Shown: in pieces, positions 51,366 to 59,778 of the stretch | Numbering within the stretch: position 1 is the first letter of the stretch | Layout of the letters: the number at the start of each line of letters is the position of its first letter | NCBI RefSeq assembly: GCF_002078605.1 | Contig: NZ_MSJR01000001.1 | Span: forward strand, 682,001-746,000 | Length of the DNA stretch: 64,000 nt | Direction of reading: 5' to 3' | From: Salegentibacter sediminis | GTDB lineage: Bacteria > Bacteroidota > Bacteroidia > Flavobacteriales > Flavobacteriaceae | Translations under genes and position numbers: made by a program | The notes under the pieces: model-generated | What the model was told of the DNA's origin: nothing | Seen by the model: only the letters and a program-made list of their open reading frames with translations | The model's database searches: none

Positions 51366-51509
51366 TTACTTTTTGTTTTGTTGATCTTTTATGGTTTTTT
51401 CATCAAAATCAACCTCGTTAGTATCCCGGTCGGTTTTTCCGGTAGGATTGGTTGGATTTTTATGATCTTCTTTCCTTTTCTTTTTATTATTTTCAATTGG
51501 ACCTGGCAT
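51366..51509 (-). CDS. 47-residue hydrophilic protein, unknown
   Basis: The frame reads MPGPIENNKKKRKEDHKNPT, NPTGKTDRDTNEVDFDEK and TIKDQQNKK, then stops 3 bp before the bTHX start. The composition is entirely polar and probably disordered. Its coupling to a ribosomal protein gene and the clean ATG suggest a real small gene rather than chance, but no family is known to me. Confidence 0.55.
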   Translation of the reverse strand: MPGPIENNKKKRKEDHKNPTNPTGKTDRDTNEVDFDEKTIKDQQNKK

Positions 51510-51586
51510 AATTATCTGTTTTTGAATTCCTTACTAAGGTACAAAAGCAGAGTCTTAAAACCTGTCAAGGGGATGTTAGAGTTAGG

Positions 51587-52354
51587 TTAAACCGGTCGGA
51601 TAGCTTTAACAAAACCAGGAATATCGTGCTTTCCACCGCTGTTGAGGTGTTTTATAAAGGCCGAGCCGATGATCGCTCCTTTGGCAAATTTGGTGGCCTG
51701 CCCATAAGTTTCCTCGTCACTAATCCCAAAACCAACGATCTGCGGATTCCTGAGGTTCATTGCTGAAATTCTTTTGAAATAATCCCTGGTTTCCTGGCTG
51801 AAGCCTTTGGTTGAACCTGTAACGCTGGCCGTGCTTACCATATAGATGAAACCTTCAGAAACCGAATCTATGAAGCGAATGCGTTCTTCTGAAGTCTGCG
51901 GGGTGATCAAAAAGATATTGCTCAGCCCGTGTTTTTCGAAGATGTCGCGATATTTCTCGTTGTATTCCTCCACCGGAAGATCGGGGATGATGAGTCCATC
52001 GATGCCTACAGCAGCACATCTTTTGCAGAATTCTTCTACCCCAAATTGCAGGATAGGATTGAAATACCCCATAATAATAAGCGGAATTTCAACTTCCTCT
52101 CTTATGCCTTCCAATTGCTGAAAGAGTTTTTTAGTGGTCATTCCATTTTTAAGCGCCACCCCGGAACTCTCCTGAATGGTAGGGCCATCGGCCAGAGGAT
52201 CGCTAAAAGGCAGCCCGATCTCAATAAAATCGACCCCGCTTTTTTCCAGATCTTTAATGATGGAAACGGTATTACCAGGCTCGGGATATCCGGCTGTAAA
52301 GTATATAGAGAGCAGTTTTTTGTCTTGGGCTAATGTGTTTTTTATTCTGTTCAT
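51587..52354 (-). CDS. trpA: Tryptophan synthase alpha chain
   Basis: 255 residues. The catalytic Glu lies in the DFIEIGLPFSDPLADGPTIQ block, and catalytic Asp lies in the following strands near GLIIPDLPVEEY. It cleaves indole-3-glycerol phosphate to indole, which passes to TrpB. Last gene of the operon, 176 bp after trpB; that gap holds CAACAAAAAACAACAAAC-type low-complexity DNA. Confidence 0.96.
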   Translation of the reverse strand: MNRIKNTLAQDKKLLSIYFTAGYPEPGNTVSIIKDLEKSGVDFIEIGLPFSDPLADGPTIQESSGVALKNGMTTKKLFQQLEGIREEVEIPLIIMGYFNPILQFGVEEFCKRCAAVGIDGLIIPDLPVEEYNEKYRDIFEKHGLSNIFLITPQTSEERIRFIDSVSEGFIYMVSTASVTGSTKGFSQETRDYFKRISAMNLRNPQIVGFGISDEETYGQATKFAKGAIIGSAFIKHLNSGGKHDIPGFVKAIRPV

Positions 52355-52530
52355 TTTGTTGTGTTAATTCGTTAATTCGGAATTCGTTTCTTTTCTTTGG
52401 AGAAACGCCTCCTTCAGCTTTTCCACGCAGAGGCCGCAAAGTTTCCCGCAAAAGTCGCAAAGTTCTTTGCTCAGAGGTTATGATTTGGATTCAACAAAAA
52501 ACAACAAACACCGAACAACAAACTTTTGAA

Positions 52531-53712
52531 TTACAGCTTAAAATAATCAATATAAGTACTCAAATCCTTATCGCCGCGTCCTGAGAGGTTCACTACTACG
52601 ATATCCTCTTCTTTAAACTTACGATCCTCGAAGATGGCCAGGGCGTGAGAACTTTCGATAGCGGGAATAATGCCTTCCAGTTTTGCCAGTTCAAGCCCCG
52701 CTTTCATTGCGGCTTCATCGGTAATGGAGATAAATTCCCCGCGACCGCTTCGGAATAAATTAGCGTGCATAGGTCCTACCCCGGGATAATCGAGTCCGGC
52801 AGAGATGGAGTAGGGCTCGGTGATCTGTCCGTCTTCGCTTTGCATCAACAGGGTTTTGCTACCGTGGATAATGCCTTCTTTGCCAAGGGCCGAGGTTGCT
52901 GCGCTCTCTCCGGATTCTATTCCTTTTCCGGCGGCTTCCACGGCGATAATGCCCACTTCAGGGGTATCGAGATAGTGGTAATATGCACCGGCGGCGTTGC
53001 TGCCACCGCCCACGCAAGCTACTACATAATCGGGATTTTCCCGGTTTTCCTTTTCCTTTAGTTGCACTTTGATCTCTTCAGAAATCACCGCCTGTAACCG
53101 CGCCACCATATCGGGATAGGGATGCGGCCCCACCACCGAACCGATAATATAATGCGTATCCAGCGGATTGTTGATCCAGTCCCTTATCGCCTCGTTAGTA
53201 GCATCCTTGAGCGTTCGGCTTCCCGATTTGGCAGGTACGACTTTAGCGCCCAACATCTTCATTCGGGCTACATTGGGTGCCTGCCTTTCGATATCAATCT
53301 CGCCCATATACACGATGCATTCGATGCCCATAAGCGCGCAAACTGTGGCCGTGGCCACCCCGTGCTGACCCGCGCCGGTTTCAGCGATGATACGGTTCTT
53401 GCCCAGGCGTTTTGCCATTAAAATCTGCCCCACGGTGTTATTGATCTTATGAGCCCCGGTATGGCATAAATCCTCGCGTTTAAGATATACTTTGGTGCCG
53501 TATTTTTTGCTGAAACGCTCTGCATAGTACAAAGGCGTAGGCCGCCCCACATAATCGCGCAGGAGCTCTTTAAATTCTTTCTGGAAAGATTCCTCTTTCA
53601 TAATGTCCAGATACTGCCGGCGCAGTTCCTCTACGTTGGGATACAGCATCTCGGGAATATAAGCCCCGCCAAAATCGCCGTAATAGCCTTTTTTATCTAC
53701 CTGATAACTCAT
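52531..53712 (-). CDS. trpB: Tryptophan synthase beta chain
   Basis: 393 residues, PLP enzyme joining indole and serine. The PLP lysine is in HTGAHKINN, the phosphate-binding loop is GGGSNAAG, and the C-terminal ends [12 protein letters not shown]. It is the common TrpB1 form that pairs with TrpA, encoded downstream. Confidence 0.97.
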   Translation of the reverse strand: MSYQVDKKGYYGDFGGAYIPEMLYPNVEELRRQYLDIMKEESFQKEFKELLRDYVGRPTPLYYAERFSKKYGTKVYLKREDLCHTGAHKINNTVGQILMAKRLGKNRIIAETGAGQHGVATATVCALMGIECIVYMGEIDIERQAPNVARMKMLGAKVVPAKSGSRTLKDATNEAIRDWINNPLDTHYIIGSVVGPHPYPDMVARLQAVISEEIKVQLKEKENRENPDYVVACVGGGSNAAGAYYHYLDTPEVGIIAVEAAGKGIESGESAATSALGKEGIIHGSKTLLMQSEDGQITEPYSISAGLDYPGVGPMHANLFRSGRGEFISITDEAAMKAGLELAKLEGIIPAIESSHALAIFEDRKFKEEDIVVVNLSGRGDKDLSTYIDYFKL

Positions 53713-53855
53713 TTCTTTCTCTGTTGTGGGTTATGAGTTGTGGGTTGTCGGTTATAAGTTAGTAACCATAAAACAGCAAACCACAAACTATAAACTATTT
53801 ATTTTTATTTATAAAAAGATTGCTTCACCTTTCAGGTTCGCAATGACGCTTATAT

Positions 53856-54506
53856 TTAAAATTGCTTTTTAAATCTTTCTAATTTTTCTACATCTTTCAA
53901 ACCTGGTTCCGATTCAAACCTTGAATTTATATCTACTGCATATAAAAGCTCCTTTTTATCCTGCTTTTTGAAATAATTCTGCAGCTTTTTGATCGCTTCC
54001 ACTTCATCAAGGCCAATTCCGCCGCTTAGGAAAAACGGCGTGGAGGAAGGGTAGTCTTTTAAAAGTTCCCAATTAAAAGTTTCTCCCGTGCCGCCTTTGG
54101 TTTTTCCTTTGGTATCGAAGAGGAAATAATCTACAATTCCTTCAAATTCCTGCAATACCGAAAAATCGAATTCTTCCTTAACCGAAAATACTTTTATAAT
54201 CTCCATCCTGTCCATCCCGGCAAAGATGATCTTTAATTCCTGGCAGAATTCTGCCGACTCCCCGCCGTGCAGCTGCACCGCCCGGAGTTTATGTTTTTTT
54301 ACCTTTTCCAGGATATAATCTGGGGAAGCATTTACAAATACCCCTGTTTTTTTTATTTCTGAATCCAGCTGAGGAATTTTTCCCTCGAAAAAGCGTGGGG
54401 TTTTTTCATAGAAGATAAAACCTATATAATCCGGCTGAAGCGTAGCAACTTCGCTGATGTTTTCCGGATGCTTCATCCCGCAGATTTTTAGTTTTAGGTT
54501 CTTCAT
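53856..54506 (-). CDS. trpF: Phosphoribosylanthranilate isomerase
   Basis: 216 residues, TIM barrel. The family start KLKICGMKHPENI contains the catalytic Cys, QLHGGES is conserved, and the catalytic Asp lies in FDTKGKTKGGTG. The phosphate-binding end FLSGGIGLDEV is present. It is separate from trpC, as in most Bacteroidetes, and lies 98 bp downstream of trpC. Confidence 0.95.
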   Translation of the reverse strand: MKNLKLKICGMKHPENISEVATLQPDYIGFIFYEKTPRFFEGKIPQLDSEIKKTGVFVNASPDYILEKVKKHKLRAVQLHGGESAEFCQELKIIFAGMDRMEIIKVFSVKEEFDFSVLQEFEGIVDYFLFDTKGKTKGGTGETFNWELLKDYPSSTPFFLSGGIGLDEVEAIKKLQNYFKKQDKKELLYAVDINSRFESEPGLKDVEKLERFKKQF

Positions 54507-54604
54507 CTTTTAAATTTATTAGCGTTTCCCTCCGGGTACTCCTCCATAAAACAAGGGGAGAGCTTTTTATTTTTGTTCACATCTCAACTTCGCTCGAAGT
54601 AAGT

Positions 54605-55390
54605 TTATTTTTCCAATTCTTTTATAAAATCTGCGGCTGCCTCTCCGGGATTATCGGTTTTCATAAAATTCTCCCCGATTAAAAAGCCCTGGTAGCCGTA
54701 GTTTTTTAAATCTTTTATGGCCTCTACGGAGCTTATCCCGCTTTCAGAAACCTTTACAAATTCTGTGGGGATCTGTGCCGAAAGCTCTTTGCTGATATCG
54801 GTGCTCACTTCAAAGGTCTTTAAATTCCGGTTGTTCACGCCCAACATATCCAGACTGGGCATTACAGATTTTTGAAGTTCTTCTTCGTTATGGACTTCCA
54901 GGAGTACTTCCAGGTTCAGACTTTTTGCAAATTCTGAAAGCTGTTTTATCTGCTCCCGCTCCAGCACCGCTGCGATAAGAAGAATGACATCTGCCCCGTG
55001 GGCTTTGGCCTCCAACAGCTGATATTCGTTGATGATGAAATCCTTGCGCAATAAAGGTAAATTAGGCGAAGCCCTGGCATAAAGCAGATCCTCCAGGGAA
55101 CCGCCAAAATACTTCCCATCGGTTAACACCGACATCCCGCAAACCCCGGCTGTTTCATAGCCTGTGGCGACATCGCTCACATTCAAATCCTGATTGATCA
55201 CCGATTTTGAAGGCGATCGCCTTTTATGCTCTGCGATGATCCCGCTGGCTGAATTTCTCAGGCGCTGAGACAGCGAAAGCTTTTCCCGGTCAAAAAGAGC
55301 TGAATTCTCCAGCTGCGAAACCGGGATTACCTGCTTTTTTAAAGCTACTTCTTTGTGCTTATCGGCTATTATTTTTTCTAAAATGTTCAT
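54605..55390 (-). CDS. trpC: Indole-3-glycerol phosphate synthase
   Basis: 261 residues. Conserved blocks: IIAEHKRRSPSKS with the catalytic Lys, LPLLRKDFIINEYQL, LGVNNRNLKTF and VSESGISS. It closes the indole ring from CdRP. It follows trpD by 94 bp, and that spacer contains repeated CCACTTT units. Confidence 0.96.
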   Translation of the reverse strand: MNILEKIIADKHKEVALKKQVIPVSQLENSALFDREKLSLSQRLRNSASGIIAEHKRRSPSKSVINQDLNVSDVATGYETAGVCGMSVLTDGKYFGGSLEDLLYARASPNLPLLRKDFIINEYQLLEAKAHGADVILLIAAVLEREQIKQLSEFAKSLNLEVLLEVHNEEELQKSVMPSLDMLGVNNRNLKTFEVSTDISKELSAQIPTEFVKVSESGISSVEAIKDLKNYGYQGFLIGENFMKTDNPGEAAADFIKELEK

Positions 55391-55484
55391 TTCTCTGTTG
55401 TGAGTTCTGGGTTCTCAGTTGTCGGTTAATTTGCTGTTTGTGGTTTGGGGTTCAATGTTCGAAATTTCCACTTTCCACTTTCCA

Positions 55485-56477
55485 CTATTTACTAAGTTCC
55501 TGTAATTTTTTCAATCCTTTTAATGCTCTACCTGATTTCAACGATTCCTGAGCTTCTGCAAAACCTTCCTGGGGGCTCAGGTTTTTGGCGGTGGCGATGG
55601 CCATTCCGGCGTTGGCGCAAACCACATTGTTTTGAGCTGCGGTGCCTTTTCCGCTTAGAATCCCGGTAAAGATCTTTGCTGCACTTTCTATGCTGCCTCC
55701 TCCTGTGATCTCTTCCTGCTTCAATGGTTCCACTCCAAGATCTTCGGGACTCAGCATCATTTCCGAAGAATTGGAAATAATCTTGGTGCTACCCGTTAGT
55801 GAGATCTCGTCATAGCCGTCCAGGGCGTGCAGAATGCTAAAATTCTTATCGGTATTCTGATACAAATAAGCGTACATCCTGGCCAATTCCAGGTTGAAAA
55901 CCCCAACCAGTTGATGTTTCGGAAAAGCCGGATTCACCATTGGCCCCAGCATATTAAAAAAGGTCTTTACCGCCAGGGATTTTCTGATGGGCGCAACATT
56001 TTTCATCGCGGGATGAAACAAAGGCGCATGTAGAATACATATCCCAGCTTCATCCAGGCTTTTTTCCAAAAACCCGGCATCGTTGGTGAATTTAATGCCA
56101 AGTTGTTCCATCACGTTGGAACTTCCGCTTACCGAAGAAACCCCGTAATTTCCGTGTTTGGTGACTTTTACTCCTGCGCCTGCAGTAACAAAGGAAGCCG
56201 TCGTGGAAATATTAAAAGTGTCTTTGCCATCGCCTCCGGTTCCGCAGAGATCGATGGGATTATAGGCGCTGAGGTCTACGGCCAGGCAGAGTTCCAGGAG
56301 TCCGTTGCGAAAGCCTTCCAGCTCCTCGATGGTGATGCTACGCATCATATACACCGTAAGAAAAGCGGCGATCTGGCTCTCGTTATATTCTCCTTTCGAA
56401 ATGCTGAAGAGGGCCTGTTTGGCTTCTTCCTTGGAGATGGTTTGGTGGTTTATTAACCTGTTTAATAGTGCTTTCAT
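55485..56477 (-). CDS. trpD: Anthranilate phosphoribosyltransferase
   Basis: 330 residues. The PRPP loop DLCGTGGDGKDTFNIST and the anthranilate-site KHGNYGVSSVSGSSNVMEQLG are complete. It transfers the phosphoribosyl group to anthranilate. It is not fused to trpG. It lies downstream of the GIY-YIG gene, separated by a short palindrome. Confidence 0.96.
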   Translation of the reverse strand: MKALLNRLINHQTISKEEAKQALFSISKGEYNESQIAAFLTVYMMRSITIEELEGFRNGLLELCLAVDLSAYNPIDLCGTGGDGKDTFNISTTASFVTAGAGVKVTKHGNYGVSSVSGSSNVMEQLGIKFTNDAGFLEKSLDEAGICILHAPLFHPAMKNVAPIRKSLAVKTFFNMLGPMVNPAFPKHQLVGVFNLELARMYAYLYQNTDKNFSILHALDGYDEISLTGSTKIISNSSEMMLSPEDLGVEPLKQEEITGGGSIESAAKIFTGILSGKGTAAQNNVVCANAGMAIATAKNLSPQEGFAEAQESLKSGRALKGLKKLQELSK

Positions 56478-56491
56478 TTATTTGTTTTGTC

Positions 56492-56511
56492 ACTCCCGCG
56501 AAGGCGGGAGT
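56492..56511. repeat. Palindrome between the GIY-YIG gene and trpD
   Basis: ACTCCCGC-GAAG-GCGGGAGT is a perfect hairpin with a 4-nt loop. It lacks a U-tract in the operon's direction, so it is read as an interspersed palindrome rather than a terminator; it could act as an mRNA processing or stability element inside the trp message. Confidence 0.6.
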
Positions 56512-56543
56512 CTAATTTTTTTGGATTTCCTCCTTTACAATGT

Positions 56544-56846
56544 TTAATAATTTTTAAATCTTAAGCTTAGATCTTCCCAATCAGGATTAAAATCATTTAT
56601 TAAATTTACTTTCCATAACCGGTTCCATTTCTTTAATTGCTTTTCACGTTGAATCGCCAAAAATGGAGAATTGAATTTTTCATAAAAGACTAACCTATTT
56701 AAATTGTATCTCCCACTAAAACTCTTTAAATTTTTGTTGCGATGCTGATGCAATCTTTGTTTAATATTTCCAGTCATACCAATATATAATGTGCCATTTT
56801 TTCTATTAGTGATAATATATACGTGATATTCCGGGTTCGATTTCAT
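56544..56846 (-). CDS. GIY-YIG nuclease-domain protein inside the trp operon
   Basis: 100 residues, a single GIY-YIG domain: HVYIITNRKNGTLYIGMTGN gives the two motif strands, with the catalytic Arg in IKQRLHQHR and Glu in VFYEKFNSPFLAIQREKQLKKW. Small stand-alone GIY-YIG proteins are numerous in flavobacteria and their function is unknown. Here it sits between trpG and trpD in the same direction, with about 67 bp on each side, so it would be transcribed with the tryptophan genes. Confidence 0.88.
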   Translation of the reverse strand: MKSNPEYHVYIITNRKNGTLYIGMTGNIKQRLHQHRNKNLKSFSGRYNLNRLVFYEKFNSPFLAIQREKQLKKWNRLWKVNLINDFNPDWEDLSLRFKNY

Positions 56847-56913
56847 TTATACTAATCCTTAAGAAATTTTATGTATCAAAGAGATTTCCGCCTTCTTCAA
56901 CGATTTTCAAAAT

Positions 56914-57510
56914 TTAAGAGATTTCCGCCTTCGCGGAAATGACTTTAGAATTTACCCAATTCTTGATCATTTGTTTCCCCTCAGGCGTCAACACCGATTC
57001 GGGGTGGAACTGTACCCCGCGTACATCATAATCCCGGTGACGCAGGGACATCACCTGTCCGTTTTCGTCATAGGAGGTTGCAATGAGGGAATCGGGGAGT
57101 TCCTTTAAAACCACCCAGGAGTGGTAACGCCCTACTTTTAACTTCTTCGGAAGATCTTTAAAAAGTGGTTCGTCGTCTACACAAATTTCAATTTCGGTAG
57201 CAACACCGTGGTAAACGCTTTCCAGGTTTCCCAGTTTTCCACCAAAAACCTCTCCTATGGCTTGTTGCCCGAGGCAAACTCCCAGTATGCTTTTGTTGGC
57301 CGCATATTTTTCTATGATAGGCTTCAGGAGTCCGGCTTCATCTGGAATTCCCGGCCCGGGGGAAAGCAGGATCTTATCAAACTCTTCTACATCTTCCAAT
57401 TCCAGTTGATCGTTTCTCCTCACTGTGACTTCGCAATCAAGTTCTTCCAGATAATGCACCAAATTGTACACAAAAGAATCGTAATTATCGATAACTAATA
57501 TTTTTTTCAT
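56914..57510 (-). CDS. trpG: Anthranilate synthase component II (glutamine amidotransferase)
   Basis: 198 residues, class I amidotransferase. Cys79 is the nucleophile in LGVCLGQQAIGE; the His-Glu pair is in VQFHPES; LLSPGPGIPDEAG forms the oxyanion region. It supplies ammonia to TrpE, encoded 72 bp upstream. The last residues, ISAKAEIS, are encoded by an interspersed palindrome (56921-56940), so the original C-terminus has probably been replaced or extended by repeat DNA. Confidence 0.94.
   Translation of the reverse strand: MKKILVIDNYDSFVYNLVHYLEELDCEVTVRRNDQLELEDVEEFDKILLSPGPGIPDEAGLLKPIIEKYAANKSILGVCLGQQAIGEVFGGKLGNLESVYHGVATEIEICVDDEPLFKDLPKKLKVGRYHSWVVLKELPDSLIATSYDENGQVMSLRHRDYDVRGVQFHPESVLTPEGKQMIKNWVNSKVISAKAEIS
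56921..56940. repeat. Interspersed palindrome overlapping the trpG 3' end
   Basis: ATTTCCGC-CTTC-GCGGAAAT is perfect, with a 4-nt loop. A partial copy of the same element (GATTTCCGCCTTCTTC) lies at 56883-56898. It encodes part of the TrpG tail. Confidence 0.7.
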
Positions 57511-57582
57511 TTTTACTTGATGTAAAATTAAAATCTAAATTTTTGTTCTAAAAAACTCCTTATTATGGAGTGGGAGCAGAGT

Positions 57583-58977
57583 TTATATTTCTTCTGCAAT
57601 TTCCAGGGCTCTTGTTAATGCTCCCAGTTTATTATAAACTTCCTGTAATTCATTTTCTTCCACCGATTCTGAAACCACGCCGGCGCCGGCCTGGTAATGT
57701 AGTTGATGGTTCTTGCTCACAAAAGAGCGAATGATGATGGCGTGATTGAAATTGCCCTCAAAATCCATAAATCCGATAGCGCCGCCGTAGGCATCCCGGT
57801 TTACGTTTTCATATTTTTCAATGAGTTTCATCGCGCTGTGTTTTGGAGCGCCGCTAAGCGTTCCCGCCGGAAAGGTGTCGGCTACTACCTGCATAGTGTT
57901 GGTGTTGGGATCTTTTTGCCCGGTGACTTTGCTCACCAGGTGAATCACGTGGGAGAAAAACTGAATCTCCCGGTATTTTTCCACTTTTACATCGTTTCCA
58001 TGGCGGCTAAGGTCGTTTCGGGCCAGGTCTACCAGCATTACGTGTTCGGCATTTTCTTTCTCATCGGCGGCGAGTTTTTTGGCCAGTTCGGCGTCCTCCT
58101 CATCGTTTCCTGTCCGTTTAAATGTTCCGGCGATGGGGTGTATTTCGGCCCGACTATCTTTTACTACTAATTGGGCTTCAGGCGAACTTCCGAAGATTTT
58201 AAAACTTCCGTAGTCAAAATAGAAAAGGTAAGGGGAGGGGTTCACGCTACGAAGCGCCCGGTAAACATTGAACTCGTCTCCCTTGAATTTCTGGGAAAAC
58301 CTGCGGGAAAGCACCATTTGAAAAACATCTCCCCTGAAGCAATGTTTTTTGCCCAGTTTCACGTTTTCTTTGAACTCTTCATCGCTGAGGTTGGAAACCG
58401 GAGCTTCCTGACGCGTGAAATTATAGGTGGCAAAATTGCGCACTTTGATTTGTTGTTCTATTTCTTCGATCCGGCTATCTGTATTGTAGCTGTGATCGAA
58501 GATATAAGCTTCGTTGTTGAAGTGATTTATCGCGATGATATTCTGATAAACCGCATAATAAATATCGGGAATCTGCAGATCGCCCTTCTTTTTGCTAATC
58601 TCAATATCCTCGAAATACCGTACCCCATCATAAGCGATATAGCCGAAGAGTCCGTTATTTATGAACTTGAATTTGCCGTTTTTAGCCCTGAATTTTTGAG
58701 AGAACTCCTGAATCTTTTCGGGAATGTTTACGTCAGAAGTAATCGGGCTAGTATTTTTTGTTCCATCGGGAAAAACCTCGGTAACCACTTCATTCTGAAG
58801 TTTTATTGAAGCTATGGGGTTGCAGCAGATATAAGAAAATGAATTATCGCTGGCGTGGTAATCGCTACTTTCCAGCAACAGGGAATTAGGGTATTTGTCC
58901 CGCAGCTTCAAGTAAACGCTCACCGGGGTGATGGTGTCGGCGAGGAGTTTTTTATGGGTGGTTTTAAGTTCGAACAT
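57583..58977 (-). CDS. trpE: Anthranilate synthase component I
   Basis: 464 residues. The N-terminal LLESSD matches the tryptophan feedback-binding LLES motif. The chorismate-binding C-terminal domain has PEAQLVVKD, IHPIAGTFKRTGNDEEDAE, HVMLVDLARNDLSRHG and AGTLSGAPKHSAM. It makes anthranilate with TrpG. It is the first structural gene of the operon and follows the attenuator at 58992-59108. Confidence 0.96.
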   Translation of the reverse strand: MFELKTTHKKLLADTITPVSVYLKLRDKYPNSLLLESSDYHASDNSFSYICCNPIASIKLQNEVVTEVFPDGTKNTSPITSDVNIPEKIQEFSQKFRAKNGKFKFINNGLFGYIAYDGVRYFEDIEISKKKGDLQIPDIYYAVYQNIIAINHFNNEAYIFDHSYNTDSRIEEIEQQIKVRNFATYNFTRQEAPVSNLSDEEFKENVKLGKKHCFRGDVFQMVLSRRFSQKFKGDEFNVYRALRSVNPSPYLFYFDYGSFKIFGSSPEAQLVVKDSRAEIHPIAGTFKRTGNDEEDAELAKKLAADEKENAEHVMLVDLARNDLSRHGNDVKVEKYREIQFFSHVIHLVSKVTGQKDPNTNTMQVVADTFPAGTLSGAPKHSAMKLIEKYENVNRDAYGGAIGFMDFEGNFNHAIIIRSFVSKNHQLHYQAGAGVVSESVEENELQEVYNKLGALTRALEIAEEI

Positions 58978-58991
58978 ATAATATTATTAAA

Positions 58992-59020
58992 TAAAAAAAG
59001 GCTTGTCGTGAGACAAGCCT
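58992..59020 (-). terminator. Attenuator terminator of the trp operon
   Basis: On the minus strand AGGCTTGTC-TCAC-GACAAGCCT is a perfect 9-bp hairpin followed by seven T, ending 15 bp before the trpE start. Its loop and right arm contain TCACGAC, which is complementary to GTCGTGA at the end of the leader peptide gene (59052-59058), so the two pairings exclude each other. Confidence 0.88.
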
Positions 59021-59051
59021 TTGTATGATTTTATACTATAGCAGTGTTACT

Positions 59052-59108
59052 TCACGACGATTGACGTAAATTATTCCACCACCAGGTATTTGCTATTCTG
59101 TTTTTCAT
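59052..59108 (-). CDS. trpL: trp leader peptide with three consecutive Trp codons
   Basis: An 18-codon frame reads MKNRIANTWWWNNLRQSS then TGA. Three tandem TGG codons (59076-59084) are far beyond chance in a short frame just upstream of a terminator and trpE, so this is the regulatory leader peptide. The stop codon is itself part of GTCGTGA, the segment that can pair with the terminator loop. Stalling at the Trp codons leaves that segment free to form the antiterminator; reaching the stop covers it and allows termination. The ATG lies only about 7 bp below the -7 box. Confidence 0.9.
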   Translation of the reverse strand: MKNRIANTWWWNNLRQSS

Positions 59109-59114
59109 CAGGTT

Positions 59115-59144
59115 CAAATATAGAAAGCATCTTGAAAAAAGCAA
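59115..59144 (-). promoter_or_regulatory. trp operon promoter
   Basis: On the minus strand TTG (59142-59144) and TATATTTG (59115-59122) are 19 nt apart, matching the Bacteroidetes consensus. Transcription should start close to 59110, one to a few bases before the leader ATG at 59108, implying a leaderless or almost leaderless message. Confidence 0.7.
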
Positions 59145-59157
59145 GGCATTTTCTTAT

Positions 59158-59195
59158 TAAAAAAAGCCGGAAAAGTAATTTTAACTTTTCCGGCT
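59158..59195 (-). terminator. Terminator of the YceI pair
   Basis: On the minus strand AGCCGGAAAAGT and ACTTTTCCGGCT pair perfectly around a 7-nt loop and run into seven T. It separates the yceI genes from the trp promoter. Confidence 0.9.
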
Positions 59196-59211
59196 GAAGT
59201 TGGGGCAATTT

Positions 59212-59721
59212 TTATTGGAATTTCAACTCAACATTTAAATCGAAATTATCGTAAATGGTTTGGTCTCCTAGTCCGCTAAAGAAACTACCTGAATTATAGC
59301 GCACGTTGTATTTAGAACGGTCGATAGTTAATTTGGTAGTAGCGGTATTATCGCTCCAGTCCAGGTCAAAAGTTACAGGATGAGTCTGATCTTTGATAGT
59401 GAGATCACCAACCACACCATAAGTACCGTCGTCTTTTTTGGCGACACTGGTAATTACGAGCTTTGAAGTTGGATAATTATCTACTCCAAAAAAGTCATCT
59501 GAATTCAGGTGGCCTTCAAGACCTGCTTTATCGTCTCCTTTAAGGTCGGTTACGGTAATGCTGGTCATATCCATTACAAACTCTCCACCTACTATTTGAT
59601 CGTTTTCCAGCTGGAATTTACCATCTTTAAGATCGATCGTTCCTTCGTGAGATCCAAGTACTTTTTTTCCTTTCCAGGCAACATTACTGGCCTGAGCATT
59701 TACTTTCTTTTCCATAGTCAT
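59212..59721 (-). CDS. YceI-family protein lacking a signal peptide
   Basis: 169 residues forming one YceI lipocalin-like barrel: VAWKGKKVLGSHEGTIDLKDG, GGEFVMDMTSITVTDL, LEGHLNSDDFFGVDNYPTSKL and DRSKYNVRYNSGSFF. It is clearly a tandem paralogue of the gene directly upstream, sharing most of these blocks. Unlike that copy it begins almost at the mature barrel (MTMEKKVNAQ), and an in-frame TAA lies eight codons upstream, so no export signal can be recovered. It would therefore stay in the cytosol. YceI barrels bind isoprenoid or other long-chain amphiphilic molecules. Confidence 0.88.
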   Translation of the reverse strand: MTMEKKVNAQASNVAWKGKKVLGSHEGTIDLKDGKFQLENDQIVGGEFVMDMTSITVTDLKGDDKAGLEGHLNSDDFFGVDNYPTSKLVITSVAKKDDGTYGVVGDLTIKDQTHPVTFDLDWSDNTATTKLTIDRSKYNVRYNSGSFFSGLGDQTIYDNFDLNVELKFQ

Positions 59722-59778
59722 ATTATCTTTTTTCTTTTTCTTTTATTTCTTTTCAATAGCAATTTCTTTCCCTGCGAT

